Positions 22,510-34,115 of a DNA stretch of 64,000 bases are shown in pieces. The notes beneath the pieces were generated by a model. That model was given only the letters and a program-made list of their open reading frames with translations. It was not told where the DNA came from and did not search any database. The translations under genes and the position numbers were made by a program. The stretch comes from Ursus arctos (lineage: Eukaryota; Chordata; Mammalia; Carnivora; Ursidae). Within the stretch, counting starts at the first letter, position 1, and the number at the start of each line of letters is the position of its first letter. Where the stretch lies: NCBI RefSeq assembly GCF_023065955.2, contig NC_079873.1:97502128-97566127 (forward strand), written 5' to 3'.

Positions 22510-23519
22510 GTTTTCAGCAAGACCTTCAACAGCTTTAGAGCCTTCTCCTGAATGCCCTAGGTTCTTTCCCCAAGTGCATAGTATCAGATATGGGGAAATA
22601 ACTATTTTCTCTCCTCGTGGTGACTTACAAGCTTCTTTCATGCTGGAATGGGAACTGGAAATCTTGCTTTCTGAATATTTTCAGATGTGGTTTTAAGATT
22701 ATTGCCCTCATTTATGTTTTTATTTCTGATACCTTGTATGCTCTTGGTGGGATTTTTTATTTTGGTTAATTTTTATGTTACATTGTATGTATCTTATTTT
22801 TATTCTATTTCTCAATCTAACATACAGTAAATTGACTTTTTTTTCTGGTGTACAGTTTATAAGGAGTTCATGAACCACTTTACAGAGCCATTTTCCTGAG
22901 GTCTTCTCTCTCAGCCATCTCTCTGGTACTTTCAGATTCCTGGGGCTTGCCTATTCAGTTCTTTGGCCAGAAAGCTGGGACTTTAGTACCCTGTTCTGCC
23001 ATGTACTTCTTGTGACTGTGCTCATGTCTGGAAGGCAAGAGAAAAAAAAACAATGGTGGTGTGCTCTACCTTCTTGGTCCTACATTTTCCTGAAAAGGAA
23101 GGTTCCCCTCCCTCAGAGTTTTAGGCCCTGTGGGTCCCTGCTGCTGATGCTGTTGGTGCTGCTGCCCCTGACACCATGGGTGGCTTAGGGATGCCAATTT
23201 GTTGCTACTTTGAATTCTTGTCTTCTTTTCCAAGATGTCTGCTACCACTTAGTTTAGAGAATCCTCAAATAGCTGCACCACGTATTCTATCCAGGTTTTA
23301 CAGCAGCATTCAGTGAGGAAGACAGAATGGAATGTGTTTCTACATCTTAGCAGGAACAGAAATGAGCCCTTGCTGTTTTAGAAGATAATTTGTGAAAAAT
23401 TTGCCTCTTAACTATGGATCTAGAAATGTGACAATGGAGCAATGTAATTGACTCAAAATTTTAAAATTATCTATGAATTTTCACCTATATCTTAGTATTT
23501 ATTGCATGTATACCTCCAG
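22510..23519. other. No gene; possible old L1 5'UTR pieces
   Basis: 22900-23180 reads vaguely like old L1 5'UTR ('ctttggccagaaagctggga') but I cannot assign it firmly. A CAG/CTG-rich patch at 23135-23170 ('tgctgctgatgctgttggtg') produces a Q-rich antisense frame of no significance. Confidence 0.4.
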
Positions 23520-23945
23520 TTAACCCCCAGAAGCAAATTTACCCAGCTGATACACAGCTGCCCATAGACACATTAAGAAGCCCAGCTGAAACCAGCACTG
23601 CCCAGCTGAGCCCAGACTAAATTGCCAACCTGAAGAATTGTGAGCCAAATAAATGGTTGTTATATTAAACCATTAAGTTTTTGGATAGCCATTTTTTATT
23701 ATTTATTTATTTAATAAGATTTTATTTATTTGTCAGAGAGAGAGAGAGAACACAAGCAGGGGGAGGGGCAGAGGCACAGGGAGAGGAAGGCTCCCCTGCA
23801 GAGCAAGGAGCCCGATGGAGGGCTCCATCCCAGGACTCTGGGACCATGACTTGAGCTGAAGGCAGATACTTAACCGCCTGAGCCACCCAGGTGTCCCTGG
23901 AGAGCCGTTTTTACATAGCAATAGCTAACTGATACTGTAAACAAG
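23520..23945 (+). mobile_element. LTR 3' portion (MaLR/ERVL-like), split by SINE
   Basis: 'gaattgtgagccaaataaat' (AATAAA signal), 'attaaaccattaagtttttg', then after the SINE 'gcaatagctaactgatactg', is the standard 3' end of a MaLR/ERVL-type LTR. Left boundary approximate. Confidence 0.6.
23682..23913 (-). mobile_element. CAN-SINE, antisense, inside LTR
   Basis: Body 23699-23897. Flanks TGGATAGCCATTTTTTA and TGGAGAGCCGTTTTTA form a diverged TSD in the LTR. Confidence 0.93.
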
Positions 23946-24509
23946 GAAAACAAAAGCATTAATCCATTGTGATATCTAATTTAAAAAAAGATTTCTGGGT
24001 GTTTCTGCATGTCCACATGTACAATGCACAAAATAAAAAAAGTAGCACATCTCCTAGTAACACTAATCATTTTGTGCACAGTAGAATATAATTCCCATAA
24101 ACATTTCCCATTAATTTCTAGAAAGAACTTTGTAGTTGGGAGTCATAACTTGAGCAAATCTCAAAACCTTCAGTTTCAACTACTGAGAGTAGTTGGCAGT
24201 CTATAAGCTTCACTTCAACAAATTTTGTTTAGGTTTTTTACCTCATAGACCTAAAACGATAAGGCAGTTCCTTCAAACACTTCTGTAAAGTCTGTTTTAA
24301 AGTTTGTTTAGTAAGACTCAAACGAGCTTTGGCTATCTCACTTGTCTCTAAGACTTTCTTCCCCTTATACTCATTACAATCTTTATTACTATATTTAGAT
24401 GGAGAATGATTTATCTCAGATGTACCTGATTTTGGAGTTCTTCTTTCTTATGAAATTTTAAGGTGGAAAAGTTGACATTTAGGTTTTATTTCATCCTCAT
24501 AAGCTATGG
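23946..24509. other. No recognisable gene or repeat
   Basis: AT-rich single-copy-looking DNA. Nothing supports coding. Confidence 0.5.
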
Positions 24510-24730
24510 AAAGATTTTCATTTTTATTTATGATGTATTTATTTAGAGAGCAGGAGTGAGGGTGGGGAGAGGGAGAGGGAGAGGAAGAGAGAGAATCCAA
24601 AGCAGGCTCCACCCGCAGCACTGAGCCCCATGCAGGGCTCTATCTCAGGACCCCGAGATCATGACCTGAGCAGAAATAGAGTCAGATGCTTAACCGACTG
24701 AGCTACCCAGGTGCCCTGTAAAGATTTTCA
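24510..24730 (-). mobile_element. CAN-SINE, antisense, with TSD
   Basis: Body 24521-24719. TSD AAAGATTTTCA perfect at 24510-24520 and 24720-24730. Confidence 0.95.
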
Positions 24731-24926
24731 AATAAGACTTTTTCTTAAAACAAGCATAGCCTTATTGTAATTAATAATTAAATACAGTTCTTAAAGGCTA
24801 TTTTGTTTATTGTTTTGGATACCAATACAAAAAATTCTACAAAGTTTAGAATTCTATGTAATTTTTATTTTTATCTTACATTTGAATAAAAAAATATTGC
24901 TCTTAAGTGTATTTGGTCATTGCATT

Positions 24927-25131
24927 TTTTTTTTTAAAGTAGACTCCATACCCAATGTGGGCCCAAAACTAACAATGCTGAGATCAAGAGTCGCATGCTC
25001 GGGGCTTCTGGGTGGCTCAGTCAGTTCAGCGGCTGACTGATCTCAGGGTCCTGGGACAGAGCTCTGCCCTTTGCCCTGCTCACTCTCTCTCTAAAATAAA
25101 CAAATCTTTTAAAAAAGGAGTCTACAGCCAG
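24927..25131 (-). mobile_element. Short-form CAN-SINE split by another SINE
   Basis: The antisense short SINE begins 'taaagtagactccataccca' and its head 'cagccaggcaccc' resumes at about 25118. The inserted piece lies between. Confidence 0.85.
25000..25117 (+). mobile_element. CAN-SINE nested in a SINE
   Basis: GGGGCTTCTGGGTGGCTCAG head and 'aaataaacaaatctttt' tail on the plus strand, inside the antisense short SINE at 24927-25131. The body is internally deleted (about 118 bp). Confidence 0.85.
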
Positions 25132-25139
25132 GCACCCTA

Positions 25140-26404
25140 CTGCATGTTTTCTTAATATTTGTATTGATTTTATCTATTTCCCAATTTAACTGTAACTTCC
25201 TAATAATTACATTTGTACATAAAATTAAAAGCTTTCATAGTCACCATTAAGAGTCCTTTCATTTTACTCCTGCCATAATAAATATGTGTTTATATGTCAA
25301 ATGACCAGAAGATTTCAACATATAAAGAACACAGTGAGACTTTTCAGTCCAACTGACATCTCCAATGCTTACTATATTAGAAATGTTCAGATATTAAAAA
25401 TAAATCTAAGTGATATTCTTTGCTCACGTCACTGACACTTTCATACTGATTATATATGACGGTAACATACATCATTACATCCTGCACGTGTTCTGTGATG
25501 GCAGAAATGACGGAGAGGCGGAATTTGGCCTTTAAAAGGCTGAGGCCATATCTGAGAGATTTTGGCCAAGTACTCCAGTGCCTTCCTACAGCTGATGCTT
25601 ACTTATTTCCCTGCCCCAGAACTTGCCTGGATAATGTGACTTGGCAAAGCGCTGGGATGATTATAATCTGCAGCAGCGCACAGAGGAATGTCATAAACTC
25701 CTGCTTCATTCTGCTTTATTTCCACATCATGTCATGTGTCTTCACCGACACCACACACCTGCCCCAAGAGACATAAATCTCTTCTATTTGTCCTTTTAAG
25801 ATGAATGGGGTGGATAAGTGAGTGGAGTGCACCTGTTGGGAAGAGATACCAAGGGAAAAGACAGGAGAACGTGACCAGGACATGAGTTACGAGAAGAACT
25901 AAAGAGGACTGTGGTTTTCTTTAGAGAAGGCTACAGCGGGAGAGCGTCATTTGAATGCTGTCGGAAGCTACTCGTTTCTAATGTCTCCTAGGTATGGGTG
26001 TGAAAATTGTTAAGTTTTAAGAAAAACACTCTTCGATGGAAGGAGCCCGTTAAATGGAGAAAGTTGCTGAGGTGGGATCTCAGTGGAATGATGATATTCT
26101 CTGAAACCAGCAAACATACTTACTAGGCGGACTTTCCAGGTTGATGTCTTTATGGTTTTGTAAAAAGTGAGATTCAAAGGGTGTTCTGACCAGGAGATAG
26201 GTTTCGCTTAAGCTCCTGGTTGTCCATTAAAGATTAAAAGGAAGGCCTGCTAATTGCAATGCAGTATCCTGGATTGGATCCTGGAACGGTGAACACACAC
26301 ACACACACCCCCCCAAAAAAACAAAAAAGAAACTAGTGGAAAAATCGGTGAAATCTTACCCTGGAGTTTAGTCAATAGTAATGTATCAGTGCTGGTTTCT
26401 TGGT
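25140..26404. other. Single-copy DNA with conserved-looking patch
   Basis: No gene. The interval 25490-25790 is less AT-rich and complex in sequence, which could indicate constrained noncoding DNA; this is impression only. A CA run lies at 26293-26307. The 106-residue frame at 25456-25776 shows no domain. Confidence 0.4.
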
Positions 26405-26616
26405 TTTTTATTTATTTATTTTTATTTATTTATTTATTTAGAGAGAAAGAGCAAGCAAGTGGTGGTGAGGGGCAGAGGGAGAGGGAGAGAGACTCCCAAG
26501 CAGCCTCCACACCCAGCGTGAGGCCTAATGCGGGGTTTGATTTCAAGACCCTGAGATCATAATCCCAGCTGAAATCAAGAGTTCCACACTTAGCCGACTG
26601 AGCCACCCAGGTGTCC
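26405..26616 (-). mobile_element. CAN-SINE, antisense
   Basis: Long (TTTA)n tail side (26408-26440) then an antisense body ending 'gagccacccaggtgtcc'. Confidence 0.92.
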
Positions 26617-26797
26617 GTCTTGCTTTTGACAAATATACCATGATTAGATAAGGTGTTGGCATTGGGGCATGAGGAGGAAATATATGGGAACTTTCTGCAC
26701 TATCTTTGTAAGTTTTATATAAATGTAAAATTACTCCAAAAATATTTTAAAATAACTAAAGCTTGGGGTAAAAAAAAAAAAAGAGAAAGCTTTAATT

Positions 26798-26988
26798 TTT
26801 TTTAAAGATTTTATTTATTTGAGAGAAAGAGAGACAGAGATAGTGAGAGAGAGCACGATCAGGGAGGAGAGGGAGAAGCAGGCTCCCCACTGAGCAGAGA
26901 GCCAGATGTGGGACTCGATTCCAAGACTCTGGGATCATGACCTGAGCCGAAGGCAGACACTTAACTGACTGAGCCACCCAGGCATCCC
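26798..26988 (-). mobile_element. CAN-SINE, antisense, with TSD
   Basis: Flanks AAGCTTTAATTT and GAGCTTTAATTT. Full-length antisense body ending 'gccacccaggcatccc'. Confidence 0.94.
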
Positions 26989-27460
26989 AAGAGCTTTAAT
27001 TTGAAAGTAGAATATTGGGTTTGGTAGAGAGATGTTGCCATCAGGGCAAGGCAGACCCAATAGAGAATGTCAGATTAGAAGGACATAAAGACTGGCCCAG
27101 ACATGGAGTGGAAAATGAGATAAGGGAACACAACCAAGGAAAAGAAGTAGGCGGATAGACTTGCATCAGAGTACTTAGTGTACATTTTGAGGAAAATATC
27201 TCAATGGGAATATATGTATTATAATGAAATAGTAATGGTTGGTTTAATACAAGCTCATTCTCTAACATAGGTTATCCTTTAGGCATTAGCCAATGTTCGG
27301 TTCACATGGAATTAATAGTTGCCACCTTTGGTTAGAGTTATGGGAAACCAGAAGTATTTCTTCTCTTCTTCCCTATAGACATGAGCTGCAGTTAAACCCT
27401 AGTTTTTGAATGAGATGACTCCATTTGTTTTTCTTCTTAGCATGTTGTCACATTGTGTCA
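26989..27460. other. No recognisable gene or repeat
   Basis: Single-copy-looking. Nothing supports coding. Confidence 0.45.
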
Positions 27461-27690
27461 GATTCTGCATTTATTTATTTTTTTTAAAAGATTTTATTTA
27501 TTTATTTGAGAGAGTGAGTGAGAGAGACTACATGAGCAGGGGCAGAGGGCGAGGAAGAGGGAGAAGCAGACTCCCCTGCTGAGCAGGGAGCCCAACGTGG
27601 GTCTCGATCCCAGGACTGGGATCATGACCTGAGCCAAAGGCAGATGCACAACCAACCGAGCCACCCAGGCGCCCCCAAAATCTGCATTTA
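27461..27690 (-). mobile_element. CAN-SINE, antisense, with TSD
   Basis: Body about 27473-27677. TSD ATTCTGCATTTA versus ATCTGCATTTA, one difference. Confidence 0.94.
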
Positions 27691-27730
27691 AAAAATTAAA
27701 CAGCTTCAAAAATTATTATACATCACATCC

Positions 27731-27848
27731 ACTTTTTTCTTTCCTTCTCCTTCCTTTCTCCCTCCCTCCCTCCCTCTCTCTCTCATTCTTTCCCTTCCTT
27801 CCTTCCTTCCTTCCTTCCTTCCTTCCTTCCTTCCTTTCCTCTCTTTTC
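27731..27848. repeat. Polypyrimidine tract with (CCTT)n
   Basis: About 115 bases of C/T on the plus strand, including ten or more TTCC units at 27795-27840. The lysine/arginine/glutamate-rich 71-residue minus-strand frame at 27706-27921 is its translation. Confidence 0.95.
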
Positions 27849-28149
27849 TTAGCCACATAATACAAGAGGCATACCTTGGTAATGATACTAGGAATTCTTC
27901 ATGTTCCCTGAGTCTGTCCATGATGGCTGTGCCTTAGATCACAACTTTTGGGATTTCTGAGTGGTGATACATGTATGAGGAGTCCCAGGCCATCCCATGA
28001 CCTAGCTTGCTCCACAATGCCCAGTACTGAAGTTGCGTCAGCCAACCAGTCTGGTAGCGTCACTCCTCTCTGGTAGACTTTGGATAATGGAAAGTGGATT
28101 AGGTAAGATTCTGGTTTAAAGTAGTCAACCGTAGGAGCCACTGGTGTTT
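27849..28149. other. Flank of the C4orf19-like copy
   Basis: No recognisable feature. A minus-strand 80-codon frame (27899-28141) is open and not low-complexity but has no family resemblance that I can name. Confidence 0.4.
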
Positions 28150-29257
28150 CTTGGCACAGCTGCCGGAGGCCGGCGAAGCCAAGGGCGCCACTGTCCCACT
28201 GCCGCCGCCCCTGCCCGGCCCCGGGAAGAGAAGTTAAACTTCGAGAGAAACCAAATGGACAATCTCCACGACAGATGGTAACAAAAAATAATCCGGATGG
28301 GGTGCAGGTGCTGTAAAAGGATACAAAGGTATCTCTTTGGTCCAGTTCAGGTGCCCTCCCCCCGCTAGGTCAAGCACGTGAACAGCTGCAAGGTGGATGC
28401 AGGTGACGCAGGTAGACTGAAAGGCAAAGAGAGTGGCCAAGTCCTGGTGCATAAAAACGAGCTGCAGAGCGAGGGCCTGGAGAGGACGACCAGCAGAGGC
28501 AGAGCCTGCGGGGGGCAGGAGCCCCACTGGCCTCCTCCAGGACCGCCCCCTCAGGGGGACACAGTGGGGGGACACTGTGCAGACAGGGCCGGCAGTGCCA
28601 TCAGTGGCATTGGCCCCGCGGCTGCCCCTGAGCCCTCTGGGGATCATGGGCCCCACCGGGGTGACAGGGGCTCCTGCGTCAGTACCGCAAACAGCAGCCC
28701 CCATCCACTCAACTCTTCCAGGAAGGAGGGGACCCCAGAAAACAGGACAGTGTGCTGCCGGCCTCACAAGAGACCCAGATCATCCGAAATGGGGATTCCT
28801 CAGCTGCTTCCAGGCCAGAAGGTCCTGCCTTACAAGTACAAGACCATGATCTCCAATACCAGCTCCCGATTACCCTCCCCTTCGGGGCTCAGCTGTAGAC
28901 AAAGTTGATCAGGAAGAAAAGGCTGGTCTTTCCAAGAGCCAGACTGAGGAGGAGCCCCCGGTGGGAATTCACCCTAGGGTGAGGAAGCATGGTTCGACTA
29001 TGTCCTTCCCCTTGAAGAGAAGCTGGGGTTTGTTCAACGAGGCCGCGGCAACAGAAGTCCTAAATGCCTACTTTAAAGAAGAGGATGCTGCCCAGGCCGT
29101 GTCCATGGTCGATTCGAGAACCGGCTGGGAGGAAGCACCTGGCCCCGCGGGAGAGCCGGGTGGGGAGGCGGAGGACGAGGCTGCGGCTGCGGCCGCGGCC
29201 GAAGCCCTTGCAGCTTTAGAAGCAGCTCCTGCAGAAGACGTGGACGAGGCAGAGTAG
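28150..29257 (+). pseudogene. C4orf19: C4orf19 (PGCKA1) broken copy, probable retrocopy
   Basis: A GC-rich block carries a whole reading frame split by lesions. The start is ATG 28297-28299, giving MGCRCCK: Gly2 and the cysteines match an N-myristoylation/palmitoylation-type anchor. Codon 24 is TAG (28366-28368); the frame then stays open to about 28698. It moves to a second frame (about 28699-28850, with TQLFQEGGDPRKQD and IIRNGDSSAAS) and to a third (28853-29257, with PAPDYPPLRG, EVLNAYFKEEDAAQAV and EALAALEAA) ending at TAG 29255-29257. Together the three pieces make roughly 317 codons, near the about 314 residues I recall for human C4orf19, a poorly characterised protein linked to PDCD10 and GCKIII kinases. 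Bases 28150-28296 look like its 5'UTR. With UTR and all coding blocks contiguous and no splice sites seen, a processed pseudogene is the simplest reading. A decayed original locus or assembly error is not excluded. Identification is from memory of the protein and was not searched. Confidence 0.75.
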
Positions 29258-30075
29258 GGCCCTGAGCAGGCGTCGCGGCGCGCGTGCGGGCTGCGCATGC
29301 TCCTTGCACAGAGCTGATGCCCCGCAGCGTGTACCCCCGGCAGGCTTACAGGGTATTTGCATCAGCATCGTTCTGATGATCGCGGGTGCCTGCGCCAGGC
29401 CGCTTGTCGCTAAGTATTGAAAGCACCACTGGACAGACGGGCTCGCACTCAGGACGCCAGCATACAAATCAGAGTGGGCAGCGTGCCGGTGCCCATGCAG
29501 CGCATGCAGAAATTAAACGGCCTGCTCGTCAACCCACAAATCTCCCTCCAGAACATCTGGGACAGATGTTCTTGAGAAGGCTCTGAAATCTCAGGGCTTA
29601 ATCCCAAGGGCGCAGAATCACAGTACATTCTGTTTGTAAATTCTTTGTCTTGCTTTTGAGAGCCAAACGTGTGCCCAAACTGGAAAAGGTAACCGCCTCC
29701 ACTGAAAGTGCCTAGTGTGTCCCCAGAGCACGGTTTACTTTGAGGGACAGTCACCCGGGGAACTAATAACTAACCACTTACTTGACATTGAGTTAAGCTC
29801 AGCAGCTTGTAGGATGGAACAGAAGCCACCAGTAAACAAATGGTTAGTTGTTAGCTGTGATATTAAGACACCTCGACCTTAGCTTTCTTACATGATTACT
29901 TTTTAATCTCCCTTGGGACTGGGGAGACCAGTCAAAATAATTCTTAAAGCTGTTTGTGTCATATTTGAGCTTTGAATTCATGATATTGGGAACAGCAAAG
30001 TGATAGATGGAGTGTTTTATGCCACTTAATATCCGATTCTGCTTAAAACATGACAACATAAAAAAATAAAGTAGT
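29258..30075 (+). pseudogene. Possible 3'UTR of the C4orf19-like copy
   Basis: Sequence downstream of the broken frame contains no SINE and declines in GC. An AATAAA-type signal occurs near 30064 ('aaaaaaataaagtag'). It could be the retrocopy's 3'UTR, but no poly(A) tract or TSD pair was found to fix the end. Inference only. Confidence 0.35.
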
Positions 30076-30121
30076 AAACTGTATCTCAAGCCAGCTTCAG
30101 CAAAAATACACAAATGATCAC

Positions 30122-30530
30122 TTACGAAAAGGAAATGGTGGAGGTCTCATGGTATCTGCAGGCGAGGATGTAGCTGGACCTCAAGAAGAAATCAGAACCA
30201 GGGACCAGAAAGTCAGCACAGGAGCCCAGAACGCATACTCTCTTTGGGTGTCTCGTCTTTGCTTTTCTCTCTTTGCAGAAGGACATTCTTGGCTTCTCTG
30301 CCGACACAGAGACTGACTGGCTGACTTAGGCGCCATGAAAATTCCCAGGAGAAAGAATCTGATTGGTTAACTTTTTGGCAGGCACTACCCCTCATCTAAT
30401 CAACTGCCATCATGGGGGCAGCGTCACACAGTGTAGACATGACTTCCTATCCACATTGGTAGAAAAGTGGTGCTGAGAGAAGCAAGAAGTACTGTGAGCT
30501 GTGTAGACAGACACCTCAAAGGTTAGTTAC
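30122..30530. repeat. Possible ancient LTR-like repeat
   Basis: 'gaatctgattggttaacttt' and 'catctaatcaactgccatca' resemble blocks of an old interspersed repeat I cannot name. Low support. Confidence 0.3.
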
Positions 30531-31414
30531 TATAAGAAATGGTGGTAACCGTAAGAGAGAGAAGAAAAAGGACCTCTGACCGTTGTATGAAACACACACA
30601 AATACACAAACCATGTGACACTGAACATTCTCTTGGGGTCAAGCATCAGGTGTTGCTTCAATTCCTCAAAGAATATTGAAAATTTACTGTGGGCATGGGT
30701 TTGGCTAAGTACAATGGGCACAAATTACCAGACAGGGCCTCGTGTCCTCATTTGAGTTAGGGAGAGGTGTCTATGGGAAAATAAGGCCACAGTACAAGAA
30801 AGTATAGTATTAAATATCAAGTAGTATGGATGTTGAGTTCTACCTGAGTTTATGTCTGTAATGAAAATTTACTGTTTATCTTTCTTTTTAAGGCCCAGTT
30901 TACTCATGGTGCAAATGCATACTGCTGTTCATTTTACGTTCTATAGTATGAAGACCGGAGGGACTAAGGAAGGGCCTATGGTTAAAAGTCCAATGACTGT
31001 GTCTCAACAAAGAAAGTGCTCAAAGAAATTTGGGCACCAGCGATCTACTGAAGCCTCCAGAGCCTGCCCCGCCCATCGGTGGGCCAAAATGCACGATGTC
31101 CTCTCTGCTGGTCATTCTGTGGACACCGCCCCACAGGTTCCTTTGTAAAAGCAGGTGTCTTCTACTGCACACTGTGTGAGTGCAGCTGCGCTTCAGAGCA
31201 CTGTGGGAGCGAGCATTAGTCACTTAGCAGGGCAGGTTTCCAGAGCAGTAAACTTAGACGAGGAATAAGAAAAGCTCTTGAGTACAGAGTATGGGTGATT
31301 GCTCCTGTGGGGACTGCGCAAGTGAAGGATGGGCTGTAGAATGAGATGGTGAGAGGCCACTGGAAATTCCCTCATTTAGGCCAGGTTGCTGCCAAGAGTC
31401 CTGAAGGTGGCCGT
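30531..31414. other. No recognisable gene or repeat
   Basis: Single-copy-looking. The 98-residue plus frame at 30852-31148 and the minus frame at 31020-31223 overlap and have no domain. Confidence 0.45.
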
Positions 31415-31661
31415 AGAAACTTCAGTTACTGGGGCACCTGGGTGGCTCAGTCGGTGAAGCTTCTGCCTTCAGCTCAGGTGATGATCCCAGGGTCCTGCGA
31501 TCGAGTCCCACATCAGGCTCCTTGCTCAGCGGGGAGCCTGCTTCTCCCTCTGCCTGCTGGAGCCTCCCCCTGCTTGTGCGCTCTCTCTCTCTCTCTCTCT
31601 CTCGCTCTGACAAATAAATAAAATCTTTAGAAAAAAAAAGAAAAAAGAAACTTCAGTTCCT
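31415..31661 (+). mobile_element. CAN-SINE with TSD
   Basis: Body 31431-31645 with (CT)n at 31582-31603 and a long A-tail. TSD AGAAACTTCAGTTACT versus AGAAACTTCAGTTCCT. Confidence 0.96.
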
Positions 31662-33280
31662 GTAAAGCTATCATAAAAATCTTAATGGCAAAGATTAGAT
31701 GTTCTGTTTTCGCTTTAAGCTCCTATGAAGGTTTATTTCCTTATTCTTGTAGAATCCTGTAAATAAATCTTTTAGTTGACTGAGGATCAGGATTAGGGAA
31801 TAGACTGAAGAAAACAGGAGCCTCAAGACTATCTCCACCAGAAGAGCAGTCATCTGTGTAGCCTCTTCGTTCCACCCAAAATAGCTCTCTGCCTGACCTG
31901 ATGCCGGGAAATCTCCTATTAGAGTTCTTGCTTATAGGTCCTTTGAATATTATTAATCAAGCCTGACACGTTGATGGGTTGATGGCGTTCGGTAGTATTT
32001 GTTGTAAGATATGGTGATGACATCAGGGATTAGCATGAATGTCTTTCAGTTTAATGAAATCAGATTACCCATAGAAAAGCTGTTGGGTGGAGGAAGGCTG
32101 GTAAAATAGAAATCATGGTTCTATTTATTCTGTGACAGTATAAACATAGCACATTTTAAAAGACCGAGATAGAAAATAAAAACAGACGATGAGCACCCTG
32201 TCATAGGTTTACCTCTGTCACATCACATTGCCTCCCTCTCTTCCATGACATCCTAGCCATCTGCCGAATGATGCCTGCTGCTAAGACCAGTGGTGTGGGC
32301 CGAACTGCTCTGCCAAGGTGAAATACACAAAGCTACGGCTCATCCCTCCTGAGCTGCTCCAAACAAATCGTCAGAGGGTGAAAATAACTCAGTGGCTGGA
32401 TTTCCCGAGTTGACTTTGTTCAAAGCAATTTATCCAGATAAGCCTTCCTTTTTTCTCCATTATTCCGGGAAAATGCCATCAGAAAAGATCATGCAAAGTA
32501 AATATACTAGGTTTTAAGGAAAATCTATATATTCTACTTCTAAGAAATATGTATAAGGGGAACAAAAGGAATTATGGAGTTTTTGTTGCTGGTTTTAACA
32601 CGAATCAACTGCGTCCTCATCATCTGGTAACCACCTCACCCTTTTTGTTTCCATAAAATTAGATAGTGGTTGGAAATGGTGGAAAGCATGCTGGTAAATC
32701 AAGAGGAAAAATTTTTAAGTGAAAAACTGAGATTAAGAAATTGCGCCAAGAACTTGGAGAACAATTTGACAGAATTCAAGCCAACCTGTGTCATTTATAA
32801 TACAATTGACTCTAAGGACTGTGTGTATAAAACAGATTAAAATGACTAGTCCCTGGAGAAAAGGGATCTGAATGCGTAAGTACTTTTCTATGTCAGCCAT
32901 GTTTTTAGTAAAATTTTGAGGACACTTTAAAGTTCACATTTGGTTCTAAAATTTTTAGTTTTTAGAAATGTAGTTCATGCAAATAAAGGTTTCTTTGGAC
33001 CCAAATGAGAATTATTTTATAAGAGAAACTCCGGTTTAAAAACTACACCATAGAGTGCCTATCAGTGTAAGAAAACAGTTCAATTACTTTTTAATATTTG
33101 TCCAATCAAAGCAGCACCATATCTGACTAATTCCATTATTATAATTTGAATATTCTATTATGGTATCGATATCCTGCTGCTTTTACGGTATGCCTTGTTT
33201 TACGCAAGCAATGAATTCAGGCAAATGCATATGGAAATAGAATCCTATTACCCTCCGCTGTGTTTAATATGGTTCTGCTG
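31662..33280. other. SINE-free single-copy DNA, candidate conserved patches
   Basis: About 1.6 kb without a recognisable repeat. 32215-32510 and 33080-33250 have complex, moderately GC-balanced sequence with homeodomain-like TAAT and a CCAAT core ('gtccaatcaaagcagcacc'). This could be regulatory, but constraint cannot be judged from one genome. Confidence 0.35.
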
Positions 33281-33281
33281 G

Positions 33282-33520
33282 TTTTTTTTTTTAAAGATTT
33301 ATTTATTTATTTTAGAGAGAGCACACGCGTGAGCTGAGGAGGGGCAGAGGGAAAGAATGTCAAGCCGACTCCCTGATGACCAAGAAGCCTGACGTGGGCA
33401 GAGCTCAATGCAGGGCTCGATGTGGGCTGGATGTGGTGCTGGATTTCACAACCCTGAGATCATGACCCGAGCCGAGATCAAGAGTCGGACGATTAACGGA
33501 GTGAGCCACCCAGGTGCCCC
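33282..33520 (-). mobile_element. CAN-SINE, antisense
   Basis: 'taaagatttatttatttatt' to 'gagccacccaggtgcccc'. The body is longer than usual (33400-33440 contains a repeated GATGTGG/GCTGGATGTGG stretch). Flanks CTGCTGGTTTT and CTGCTGTTTT. Confidence 0.92.
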
Positions 33521-33749
33521 TGACTGCTGTTTTAAGGATACTACTCATTTTCCTCTCCCTACTTTCCCCTCTTTTGTCCCCATCCTCACCCCTGCCCAGT
33601 TCAGTAAAGTGCACTAGGCCAGTGGGATAGGGAGGGAAGGGATGATATATTGGTTAGAGTAAACTTTTTTTCTGAAGAACTACTGAATGTCAACCACCCC
33701 AATATAGTATAAGAACACTTTCCACAGTTGAAACATTAGCACGATTTGA

Positions 33750-34115
33750 ATTAAGCTTTTCATTCAACAAACATAGCAGAATATCTGCATACTTGTTGTT
33801 TTAGGCGTTGGAAATACAAATATGAATAAGATAGTTTCTGACTCTTCAGTGAAAAGCATTGTGGGGTGGGAGGAGTGACAGACAATTTACAGTGTGGCTG
33901 GGTTTTAAAGGATTGAGTAGGAATTCACCGGGTAAGCAAGGAAGAGAAGGGCATCTGGGCAAAAGGAATAGTAAGTGCAAGGCAAGAAGATATGAAATGA
34001 CAAGGTGTTTTGGAAACACCTAAGCAAATGGCGAGGGGAGGAGAGGATGGAAAGTGGCCAGAGATGATGTTGGAAAGGGACAAGAGCTAGATCACAGAGG
34101 GCTTTGTATACCATT
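33750..34115 (-). repeat. L2, antisense
   Basis: 'cattcaacaaacatagcaga', 'gcaaaaggaatagtaagtgc', 'gatcacagagggctttgtat' match the reverse complement of the LINE2 3' region. Confidence 0.75.

Noticed and set aside
25456..25776. 106-codon plus-strand ORF
   Set aside because: No domain, biased cysteine/threonine content, no splice sites or neighbours.
27899..28141. 80-codon minus-strand ORF with non-repetitive protein-like sequence
   Set aside because: No family, no start context and no supporting exon; chance remains the simplest reading, though a blastp would be quick.
28234..28767. 177-codon minus-strand ORF
   Set aside because: Antisense to the C4orf19-like block. GC-rich sequence leaves few stops, and the sense strand explains the content.
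29068..29309. Alanine/serine-rich and proline-rich minus-strand ORFs
   Set aside because: Shadows of the alanine/glutamate-rich C-terminal end of the pseudogene.
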